From Mytilus galloprovincialis (lineage: Eukaryota; Mollusca; Bivalvia; Mytilida; Mytilidae): 64,000 bases of DNA. The DNA lies in NCBI RefSeq assembly GCF_965363235.1, contig NC_134847.1:61040439-61104438 (forward strand), in the 5' to 3' direction. Of the stretch, positions 27,201 through 38,400 are shown piece after piece. The notes beneath the pieces were generated by a model that was not told where the DNA came from, searched no databases, and worked only from the letters and a program-made list of their open reading frames with translations. Made by a program: the position numbers and the translations under genes. Every line of letters begins with the position of its first letter. Within the stretch, counting starts at the first letter, position 1.

Positions 27201-29300
27201 ATGTTATTTACACAAATCAAATTGTTTATTGTCCATTTTAAACTTTGTTTTACTTTAAAGCCTCTCAAACATTATGGGTTTCCTCATTACTAAAGACTAT
27301 ATAGTAGCCTGTGGTTGTTTACATCCATATTCTTGACCTATTGGCTACCATACCACATCTCCTTTTCAAACATATGAAATTGAGAATGGAAATGGGAAAT
27401 ATATCAAAGAGACTACAACCAGACCAAAGAGCAGATAACAGCCAAAGGTCACCAATGGGTCTTCAACACAGCAAAGAAAACCTCTGCCTGAAGCTGTAGT
27501 TTTTTCTTCGTATTATTTCTTGTTGCAGTATTAAGAATGTTATTTTTACTTACTAGCATTGAGAGTGACTTAGTGAGTAGCAGCTTACCCTAACGCTTGC
27601 CAATATCCACCATGTATATATACAAATATAGGAGCATCTACAAAATATTCTAGATTTAGTACAAATCTTTAAAATAAATAGAGACACAAATTGACAATGT
27701 AAACAAACAATTGACTAAGAAAAAAATTCTTCCATGGATTGGTAGTATGGTTGATGAAATTGATAAGGTATCTCAAGTATCCTTCCCCCAAATAACAAAA
27801 AAACAACAATAACATCCTTGTTTATTAATTGTTAATAAATCTTTGACATCTAGCGATCAAAATATGGTTTTCAATTATAAACAGATATCTGGAAAAAGTA
27901 GTGGATATATTTCACACCAACCATGAAAGATAAGCCATCAAAACCTAATTCCGCAAACATCTCACAAGTATGGCAAGTAACCAATTTGGTTTTAGTATAT
28001 AAATTGTGAAAATAGTTATACAAGAAACAAATGTCTATTTAATAATTATAAATATTAACTCACCCCCAGGAAGTGTGTCAGCACCAAAGATGTCTAATTT
28101 CTGTTTTTCTGTATCACCATAGATTCTATCTAACTGACACTCTATTTCTGCTTTCGCTTTCTCACTACCTAAATTAACATAATGTTTTAAGTTATTTGTA
28201 TGTATTATGTTCTTATCGAGGAATGAAAAACAATTAACAAGAGAAAAAATTAACACAAAACCTACAAAATCTTTAAACAAGTTGCACATACATACACGTT
28301 TATCAGATAAAAACTTCAATTTGCAACCAGTATTTAACAATGGGGAATAGAACATAGAAAAATATACAGCCTGGGTCAATTTTTCAAGTCTATATTCATA
28401 TTGAATGATTTTTAACAACTTGAAATCTGGAGATAAACATTTTGGAGCGTGTCAATTTTAACTGATTTTTACTGTGCCTTCTACTGCTGTAATGTTAAAT
28501 TATTGTCAGAGGTTGTCGAGGATATTGGTGGATTTATATTTTGTTCAAGCTGTGTGGTTGTAGTTAGTTGTTTTTTCACTTTTTGTTTGAAACGTCAGGC
28601 AGAATTAAAGTCCCCTTCAAGAGTTAACCTCAACCCTCTAATTTTAGCATTTATCCTTTTTTTAAATAAAATATGACAATAACGAGTTCTTTGAATATTT
28701 GTTCACTGCTTTATACAAATGTGAGATCATACCTTGAGCAAGAACCATTATGTGTTGTTTAACAACTTCATCTGGTGAACATCTATGTGTCCATTTTGAT
28801 GGACTATACTGTTTTTCTAATTCCTGAAATATTAAAAAAAGTATTAAAAGATGACTACTGTAATTTCAGAAGTTATTGCAATGTTTATATCATTGTGAAA
28901 AATGGGACAGGGTTATAATCGAAATAATTAAAACTTGTATTTTGTAAATTTTATATGAATGAAACAGAATTTTTCTGACTATTGCTAAAACTAAATTGAC
29001 AATTTAAGTCTAATATGACAAAATCACAATAATGAATGCACACAATAATTTCTGAATTTACAGTATATATTTGGAAAGCTGTAATACTGGTGGAAAATAC
29101 TGCCATTGATTGTGTACCAATTAATTTATCTTGATATAATTGTAATATTTGCCACTGGATTTATAATTGTTTTTAACAATAATAATAAATGTGTTGAATT
29201 TATTTGTGATATACATGATATAAGAGCATTAGGATGTGAAAATAAAAAGCAAAGCTTAAGAAATCCATTCTATTACTTTTAAACTTACCTCATTATTCAT
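21214..29300 (-). CDS. AFMID: kynurenine formamidase (arylformamidase), 11 exons, complete
   Basis: It hydrolyses N-formylkynurenine to kynurenine and formate, the second step of tryptophan breakdown, in the cytosol. Exons in transcript order: 29300-29289, 28823-28733, 28168-28064, 27637-27589, 26554-26469, 25694-25616, 24199-24096, 23487-23409, 22770-22635, 22200-22096, 21285-21214. Every junction is GT/AG and keeps frame. The product is 305 aa, close to the usual length of about 300. It is an alpha/beta hydrolase: HGGYW oxyanion motif at 78-82, nucleophile S149 in GHSAGGHLA, the family phrase YVNDPLKMT at 193-201, catalytic D234 in GQHDSPEF, and H266 in TDHFNVIENL. The start is the ATG ending a 12-nt coding exon, so residue 5 onward lies in exon 2. 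No key residue is missing. It is divergent from CCHCR1. Confidence 0.95.
21640..21850. repeat. irregular minisatellite of 'AAATCC(T/G)GA...TCCTGAA' units
   Basis: About seven diverged units of 25-30 bp alternate A-rich tracts with ATCCTGAGGTCC/ATTCCGAAATTC phrases. It lies in the last AFMID intron. Confidence 0.5.
24402..25285. mobile_element. ~0.9-kb non-autonomous element with ~160-bp tandem units
   Basis: It starts at AGATGTGTCAACGCGACACG and ends near CTTTGTTGCGGAGCCAT. Inside are about four units of roughly 160 bp, each marked by CTTGATCTGTAACTCATCATGG (near 24627, 24790, 24947 and 25114). Noncoding, within AFMID intron 6. Confidence 0.6.
26398..26458 (-). repeat. SINE-like family end fragment
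   Basis: GGAGAGTTGTCTCATTGGCA, then CATACCACATCTTCTTATATC, is the reverse complement of the family 5' end. It stops only about ten bases before the donor of AFMID exon 5 (26469). Confidence 0.55.
26906..27026. repeat. 121-bp hairpin (35-bp arms, one mismatch)
   Basis: Left arm 26906-26940 and right arm 26992-27026 are reverse complements with one mismatch. The loop itself contains a second inverted pair (TATATTGCAC / GTGCAATATA). It is located in AFMID intron 4. Confidence 0.75.
27030..27195. repeat. inverted-repeat element with perfect 21-bp arms
   Basis: 27030-27050 is the exact reverse complement of 27175-27195. It directly abuts the hairpin at 26906-27026 and shares TTGCAC motifs with it, so both may be parts of one foldback element. 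Confidence 0.7.
27365..27500 (+). repeat. SINE-like / dispersed repeat fragment (GAATGGAAATGGGAAAT type)
   Basis: It contains GAATGGAAATGGGAAATATA, CAAAGAGACTACAACC and GGTCTTCAACACAGC. The same order is seen at 41260-41400. Confidence 0.5.
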
Positions 29301-29335
29301 ATTTAATCTTGAAGTGTTTTATGATTCAGTGTTTC
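29289..29335 (-). promoter_or_regulatory. AFMID exon with leader splice acceptor and start codon
   Basis: On the minus strand TTTTGTAG|GAAAC (acceptor at 29337-29336) precedes the ATG at 29300. The likely partner is a noncoding leader exon ending at 32264 in AACAATC|GTAAGTAAGC. This places AFMID transcription start close to the CCHCR1 start. It is inferred from splice signals only. Confidence 0.45.
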
Positions 29336-29825
29336 CTACAAAATAAATTCAGGCCATCATATATACATATTTACAGTGCATCTCACTTCATGAACAACAT
29401 CACTTCATAACCATCATCATTTGATAGGTAATGCAAATTGTCCATATTGATAGAGATCCTAAAGGATCTAAAATCCTTGCATGTTGAAATCAAAAATAAA
29501 TAAAGGGGAAGAAATTACTATTTATTAATTTATCTTAATTTATAATCTTAATTGATAATTTATTCAGAACTGTAAACTTTATTTCATCATCTTTCTGGGT
29601 TTTATTAGGAGTAAACCTCTGACATGTCTGAATAAAACTAGTTGAAACTGATTTTTATGAAATATTAAACTTTTCCATAAAAATATTATTATTTTTAGGG
29701 AGATGCAGATTATAAGTCAATTAATAAAATAACGATTTAACAATTAATCTATTTGTATGTTGTTTGTTATCAAATGAAAATCTTTTTGGCATGAATTATT
29801 GAAACCAATGTTTTTACCTATATGT

Positions 29826-30448
29826 TTAAGGTGGTATATATGGGTGTCTTTCATCATCTTGGATTGTAAAAAACAGAGAACCTAAGGTCCAGATTTACTA
29901 TCAAGTTAGCAAAATTTGATACAGGAATGCAGATATTTAATATAAATGTTCATTTCAAAGAACCAGTTTATAAGATTATAACTTATAAATATTAATATTT
30001 TTACAAGTGTAGATTATTTTTGGTTGTTTTTAAATGTTTTTTAATTGGCATTTTAAGGGGAGGTGTCTCTAAAACAGTGCATTTTCTGAAGGAATCTACA
30101 TAGATTTTCCTATTTTGTATTTTAGCTGGAAAAAACGTGCGGTGACCCTATCTTTTCTTTTGATATTCTCAAAGCATTGTCTGAAAGCTATTTTTTCGTA
30201 ATTTTATATTATACAATTCTATCATTTAGTTTAGTTTCTAATCACAAAATGGTGTTTTTTTCCTGAATAAACCATACAAAATGTGTCATTTTGTCACAAC
30301 CTGTAGTTTGAGAAAATGCGCGGTGACCTATCATTTTTATTATATTTTTGAACATATATCATGTCTATCAAAAGATTCTACATGTACATTTTGTCAAAGT
30401 ATGAACAAATTCTATCATTTTTTATTTTAGACTCCCATACCACCTTAA
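29826..30448. mobile_element. MITE with TTAA-flanked GGTGGTAT termini (piggyBac-like)
   Basis: TTAA|GGTGGTAT at the left and ATACCACC|TTAA at the right give inverted ends flanked by TTAA on both sides, the target duplication used by piggyBac transposases. About 620 bp, noncoding; internal GCGGTGACC phrases recur. A related fragment may lie near 61860. Confidence 0.6.
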
Positions 30449-32264
30449 GCAAGTTCCTGTCTTGACTGTGTGCAGACTAACTTAAAGAGAATTTTTTCAA
30501 TGTCTCTGGTAAATTGAAATATGAATTCTAACGACAATGCTAATGTAATTGATATGTTTTACTATTTATCATTGACTTTAAACATTACTCTTTCCATTGT
30601 ATAATGATCTTTTTGATAATAAAACTTTAACCAACTGCATAATTTGAAATAAATAGAACTTCATCCTCTAAGGCTCTTTCACAGGTTACATCTCATTGTC
30701 ATGATATCTATGCCAAAGTGCGATTGTGGTAACCCTGAATTGTGATGGTCTACACGAACAACATTTTGAAAGCTTTTCATGATGATGTAGAAGTTAATTT
30801 GTATGTTAAAAACAGTTTTCCTGGGTTTTTAAGTTATTAAAGGGCTTATAAGCTTAATACCATGAATACTATGAGAAACTGAGAGAATTTGTGAATAGGG
30901 TATTGTTAACAATAATAATCTGTTGCAATTTTTTGTTTAAATCTAGAAAATGTTCCCAATTTACGTACAATGACAAATGAATGAAGAGTGCCATTCTCTA
31001 GATTCATATGGGTGCACAGAAAAGACCCTCCATATTTTAAAAGAAAGAAGAACAAGGAACCCATGAGAGGAACAAAGTAAAGATAAAATGTTAATGTAGA
31101 ATTATTTCCACATGCAAAAAATCAAAGAGGATGATCTTCCATTATGTATGCAACTGAAATTAAGGACAGTCATTCTGTAAATTTATATACCGACTGCTAA
31201 AAAAATCGACTTCTTATAACAATTGCAAAGATTCTGAATTGGCAAACATGTGTCAAATAGACCATCGCACATATTTAGTGAACAAATTATCTCACTACAG
31301 CTTAGACCATCACACTAATCAGCGTGACCATCGCACTTCAGCGTCCCAATTGCACCTATGAGTCCTACATATATTAAGAGAAGACAAAGCCAATATTGTT
31401 CAAATGATGAAATGCACATTACTTAATATAGACTAATTATTGTTATAGAATAGCTAGATTCATACAACTATATGTAAAAATATGTATGTACTGGTAAATT
31501 CCTCTGTAATTCGAAGAAACCCTCTGGAGCTGGGAGGATACAGTGGAATCCATGTACACTCCCTACTGGAATTAATAGAGATGAGTCAATAACATATTTA
31601 CATCAATTTTTTCAAGAACAATCCTGAGATCACCCCAGGCAACACAATTATGGGAGTGCTTCTAAGGACACTGTGATTTGAGAAGTCTGTTATTATGGTG
31701 GAGGAAGGTGAAGTACTAGGAAAAAACAACCCAGAAACTCAGGGGTAACAGACAAACCAGAATGATATCATATGTTTGATCTCCAGGTGAAAGTAGGGGC
31801 AACTTTGACCAACTGAGTCTGACTGCAGTCTAGTCCAAATAAATTTATGACGTCTTGGAAGGCTTTCTAAAATTTTTGCTATGAAGCCTTCCTGCGACGA
31901 TGTAAGCGTCAAAGAAATATAATAGCTTTTCAAGACGTCATAATTATTTGAACTAACTGCAGTCATGAGGCCCCAAAAACCACAATCACAACACTGTGTC
32001 AACAGACAGAAATAATTTTGGAAAATTTTGCATTATCAAAAGACAGCTCATCAAGACTCACTAATCCCAGAGATGCAAATAAATTTAGAAATTTGATACA
32101 TGGTCAGTACATAACTGTCATCACAACATTAGGCAGATTTGCAACTTACTGCAAAATCTTTCTGGTTTGATATGGATGAGATCCAAAAAGTTCGAAGGGA
32201 ATCTCATAAAATGTAAAGTCCAGAGAACAAAAAAATGTAGTTTCGTATCCTAAGCTTACTTACG

Positions 32265-32410
32265 ATTGTTTCATTCGTTGGAAAGTCTATAGAATTTACT
32301 TATTGATTTAAAGTTTCATACTCAATTTTTGCGTTAATTTATTAGATAGTGAACCATATCTTTTAATATAAAAAATTATTTTGTTTACAACCGCATTTTC
32401 GCATTCAAGT
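32265..32410. promoter_or_regulatory. putative shared (bidirectional) promoter of AFMID and CCHCR1
   Basis: The inferred AFMID leader exon ends at 32264 on the minus strand and the CCHCR1 ATG is at 32411, leaving under 150 bp for both leaders and transcription starts. No TATA box in either direction is convincing, and the interval is not CpG-rich. Inference from gene geometry. Confidence 0.45.
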
Positions 32411-35400
32411 ATGGCGGAGAATTTGAACACTCCGTCACATTTTCTTTCAGTTAAACCACCAGGTAGCTATAATGGGCTGTAGCAGTTAAAACGAACCTAA
32501 CTATATTTATTTAAGATACTTGTTTTTAAATTCATATATATTAAATGAACAAATATTAAGGAAATATATCAGAATAACTTCGTTTTATACCGAAGTCATG
32601 TTTGGACCTGTTAATGTGATAAATTCAGATATTTTATAAAATGTATTTTTAAGAATTCTTTGATTCAATATGATATTACTATTGCAATATATTTGGTTTA
32701 CTTGTACACAAATTTATAATACTGTTGATGCCACAGGCACTTGTTTCTATCCATTGGAAGACCCACTATCAACGTATATTAAATATACGTTGATAGTGGG
32801 TCTTCCAATGGATAGAAACAAGTGCCTGTGGTTGTTGCTGAATCAGTGCAACAAGGCACATATCCAAAATTTGGCATTTTTCTAAAGTTTAAATTTAGGG
32901 CTGCTTTGGACGGTCCATTATCCCAATTACATGATTGCCCTAGGTCTGTTCGCCACAAGTTTGCTCACCCATAGAGTCCATTCTCCCTGGATTCGGTCTT
33001 CTTACTTTTATTTTAAAATTTAGTATTACAGTTTAATATTGAACTGCATGGTGTGAGTGTTGAAGTTTTCTTAAATTTACTCAGATTCTGTATTCTTTCA
33101 GTTAAATCTTAACTTAGAAACTTAACTTAGAAATTTACAAAAAAAAATTTTAATCAGATATTGATTATAGGATTAAACGCCTTTTTAAAGGATTTTATTG
33201 GTGACTGAAAAAACTTTAATTTGTTTGTGAGTGAATTGGTCTAGTTTACATACATTTTGTACATGCAATAAGTTCCTTTAAAAAGGCGTTTAATCCTTAT
33301 GATTCTTTAAAATTGGAAATAAGGAAAATATGTTTCCACACTCGTAATCTTTATCCCACGCAAGTTGTATATTTATGTCATTGAATAGGCCTGGCGCATG
33401 AATTTTATTTGTTGGCTTACGCAAAAATATGAACTCCATGCATGTCATTTGAAATCTGATAAAAATAAACGAAAAAAACTCTTATTATCACTCAAACGAA
33501 TCTTTTTGTTTTTGTTATTTTATGTAACGATTAACGTGCAGTGAAATAAATTTTGTTAACATCAGTGTTATTATCGACACCATCTTGTTTATTTGGTAAC
33601 AAAAAGAAGTTTGGTCAGCGTGGTCTATCGAAAAATAACCAACGTCAAGATCAACTACCGGAAGTCCTTTCGACCAATCATATCAACGTATTCCCTAATA
33701 TGCAAATCATATAAGAATTATATATATATATATTGGATAATTGGATAAATTGGATAAATTCATCAAAATACATTAACAATGATTGATGATTAATGGCTTG
33801 TTTTGGAACAATCAATTGTTCATATTAAATAATAATTCTCACTGATTTTTGTAATATAATCATAATTGTCTTTAATAGATTAATAATAAAACCACATTTT
33901 GTTTGAATTACAAGTCAGCTCAGAAAGAGTAAAATAACAATCATGTACGAATTGTAAAACATGAAAAGGATTCATCATCATGAGCGATTTTGTAACAAAA
34001 TTTATTATACTCTGTACAAAAAGTGAACATTCTGCAATAAAACAACAATTCAAAAAATAAAAACTAGGACGATGTCACCCTAGAAATAAGTATTAGGGTG
34101 AACAGGTATCATAGTTTTAATAGTTTTACAGTGAAAATATTAAAGCATGCAATCCAAGAGTTTAAATGCCTTGCTTGCCAACTTTGTTAGGTTGTTTGCT
34201 CATGTACTGTAATTAAGATTGACACCTTAATTCAAGGGGTATGTGAAGTATAACAGTCTGTTTACTATACACAAAGGTTTGATTGGTCAATGAATATTAA
34301 ACTTGTTACCAATATAATATTTATTGTCCAATCAACTCTTTTTTTATATAGTAAACAAACTGTTACTCCACCTCTCCATTGAATTTAGGAGTCAATCTTA
34401 ATTACAATGCATGAGCAAACAACCAAACAAAGTTGACAAGCAAGGTATTTAAACGCTTGGATTGCGTGCTTTAATATTTTAACTGTAACAATGTTATAAT
34501 TTCAATAATTCAATTTTATGAAGAAATGATAAAAGGATAAATTCATTATACATATGTAGCACACAAATTTATTTAAAAAATTTAACGATTGCACACTCAA
34601 TGTGTATTCAGTATGTTAAAAGGATTGTAATATTTTTCAGTACCAATAATAATGACTGGACAGAAAGAAAAGATAGATCTATTACCGCCATCAGCATTCC
34701 AAGATATAGGAAAAGATGATGCTTGGAAAGAGCTAGCTAGGGCAACAACGGATGTCATGAACTTAAAACTGGAAAATCAAAAATTGAGGTACAATTCAAT
34801 TGAAGATTAATTTAGATTGCAGAAATGTATAATTTAATAAATTTTGTAATAAAAATAAAAAATATTACAAAGAATAATTGTAAAAGAAATACATATATTT
34901 AGTTGTTCATTGTAATAACATACAAAGTAACAGTAAAATGTACCTTATTGAAAACATTCTACAAAAAAATGTGGTCATAGTTATCAGCAGTATTTCAATC
35001 CTTGATGGATAGTAGAATACATAACAATATGCACATTATGCTGTTCTGAAAAATATAACAATCAACATGACCAATGAACTTGCTGAACAACATATACTGT
35101 ACATATTATCTTGATTATGACAACAACATTTGGAATTAATTGAAATGCCATCAAAATATTTACTGCATTCACTGCATAACACCATGAATACAGCAATTTA
35201 CCTCTTATTGGATGATTTTTACATTCACATCTGTTTAAAGATATTTTAATATTTATCATTTCTGTATATAAATTTTGAGAAATAATACTTAGATGAAGTC
35301 ATTTAACTGAAAATTAATGTCAATTCTATGACAGTTTTTATCAATATTTTCTTTATACCTGGTAAATTAAAGATATGTATAAATGCAATATGAACATTTG

Positions 35401-38400
35401 AATATTCAATAATGGATATTCATGATATAGACATATTACTATTTGTGTTTCAGGGATGAACAAAATAAGCCAATATTTGTGCCCACACCAGTTGTAAGTA
35501 CATGTACATCTAATGATATATACAAGTCTCACTTATTACATGTATTATCTTCATATGTTCTAAAAATGCTCCAGTATATTCAAATGTACAGCTTTCATTA
35601 AATGATTTTAAAATTGCTTTTAATTGCTCAAAGAGATGAAGAGTATTTTTTCTGTTTTTTTTTGTTGAGCCTGCGACTTTTGTTGCAGAAAGCTTGACAT
35701 AGGGAATGTGATCTGGCGGCTACGGCCGTGGCGTTAGCTAACTTCTTGAAAGCTTAATATTTTAGAAGGTGGAAGACCTGGATGCTTCATACTTTGTATA
35801 CAGATGTCTCATGTTGCAAAGTTTTGGTCAGTCACATCTCCAATGTCCTTGAACTCATTTTCATGGTTCAGTGACTACTTGAAAAAAGTTAAGTTTTTAT
35901 GTAATGTTAAATTCATTCTTATTATAAGTAATAGGATAACTATATTTGGTATGTGCATACCTTGCAAGGTTCTCATGCACGTCGTACTGTTTTCACTTGA
36001 CCTCAACCTCATTTCATGGATCAGTGAACAAGGTTAGGTTTTGGTGTTCAGGTCCATATTTCAGATACTATAAGCAATAGGTCTAGTATATTTTGGTGTA
36101 TGGAAGGACTGTAAGGTGTACATGTCCAACTGGCAGGTGTCATCTGCTCTTGACCTCATGTTCATGGTTCAGTTATAATAGTTAAGTTTTTGTGTTTTGG
36201 TCTGTTTTTCTTATACTGTATGCAATAGGTCTACTATATTTGGTATATGGAATGATTGTAAGGTGTACATGTCTAGCTGGCAGGTGTCATCTGACCTTGA
36301 TCCTCATCTCCATGGTTCAGTGGTTAAAGTTAAGTTTTTGAGTTTTGGTCTTTTTTTCTAACATTATATTCAATAGGTCAACTATATTTGGTGTATGGAA
36401 ATATTTTATGATCTATATGTCAGTCGTGCAGGGTTTATTTGACCTTGACCTCATTTTCATGGTTCATTGCTCAGTGTTAAGTTTTTGTGTTTTGGTCTCT
36501 TTTTCTTAAACTATAAGCAATAGATCAACAGTATTAGTTGTATATAAGAATTGTTAGCTGTACATGTCTGCCTGGCATGGTGCATCTGGCATGGTGCATC
36601 TGACCTTGACCTCATTTTTATGGTTCATTGGTCAATGTCTTGTTTTCTTGGTTAATGTTATGTTTATGTGACAGTTGTAATAAAACTTTATATTTAGGAC
36701 TATTAACATAATATCAATGATTAGTAAAGAAGGCGAGACATTTCAGGGTGTGCACTCTTGTGTTATTATTTTGAAAGATTTAAGGGGAGTGAGCCTATAG
36801 AAAAAAAGGACCATTTTGTATGATATATTTTCATCTAGCATACACATGCACTTGTTTCTCCATTATTTTACCAACACATAACATCCAGGCGACAAAATAA
36901 TTGTGCATGACTTTTCTTTTTCTTAAATTCTTGAATAATTGTATGCATTATTGACAAAAAATCCTGAATTAATTGAGAATACATTGTACACTAAACATTT
37001 AATAATTTTCTTATTCGGAAAAATCACCCAAATTAAATTTACACAAAATTTTACTACAGTTCATAACAATAAGTGCACAGGTTGATTGAAGACTGATTAA
37101 ACTGTAAAGAAAATATATTTCAGGCCAAAAGTCCACGAGAGGAATGCAGGTACAATGCTAAAGAAGACAGAAAATATATTGATGAACTAATAACAAAGCA
37201 GGCTTCAGAAATAGCTGAGTTAAGAAACGAAATAAGACAACTGAAATGTGTTCATAAGGAGGAGATAACTGAGATAGAAAGACAAACAACAGCCAGTGAG
37301 AGGAAGAATATACAGACAATAGCTATCTTGGAGGCAGACTTAAAGTCCAGGGAGGATAGATATGATTCTCAGGTAAAGTGTTGGTAAATTAGTTAAATAT
37401 TTTGATATAGTGTTCATGTGAAAATGACCACAACTATTTAACTTATATTTGAATGTGTTCTTGCTCTATCCATTATATATTACATTTACAGTAGTTAATA
37501 TATGTTGCCCCTCTTTTCTTTTTTTTGTATACACAAGGATTCAAAATTTCAATACAGTACATCTGCTTGCCTATGAGACATTTTATGTACCCTATCTCCA
37601 TTAAGTTATACAAAGTAGTACATGTTAGTGAACTGTAACAATCACTGAGATACATATTGTACTAACATCTTACATATTAAAAGTAGTCAAATGGTGTATT
37701 ATGGAGTGGGATGTCATAATAAATACAGATGAATTTTGTTTACATCCTCAGAGTCAAGGGTCTGACATCAATTGAGGGATGGCAACCAAGTCAGTATGGA
37801 AAAGGCCATGTATTGATATGATGTTCATACATGTATCTTTGCAACCCAGTCAAAAATCCCTAGAAAACTTTTATTTTATCTAGTTGATTTAATAACGGCA
37901 CTTTGAATCTCAGTATAAGAGAAAGTATTTCATATGATTACAGGTTGATAGACTGAGTTCAGAACACCAAAGAGAGGTAGAAACTTTATATAATCAGATT
38001 CGAACTTTAGAGGATCAGTTATCATCTGTATCTACAAGATCTAAAGATAGAATTAGACAGCTGGAGTCAGAGCTGGAGAAAGAAAGAGAAGAGGCATTAG
38101 AAAATGCTTCCAGATTACAGTTAGAAATTAAGTAAGATATACTGATCATATATTTTAATGACTAATACTGTTAATCATTGTTGTTTATAAGACCATTTAT
38201 TGCAATTGAGCGAAGTGTCCATAAATGAAATCAAGCTTTGGAGAAAGGAAAAGGAAAGTAAAATATAATTATTATTCCCTTTTATTCCAATGCAATAGCT
38301 AGGTAATAGGGGAATATAGTTTTATTCTCATAGGAACATACCATCATATTTCTTGTGTAGGTACTTCCAAATTGTTTTTTACAGATGCTTACTTGAGTAG

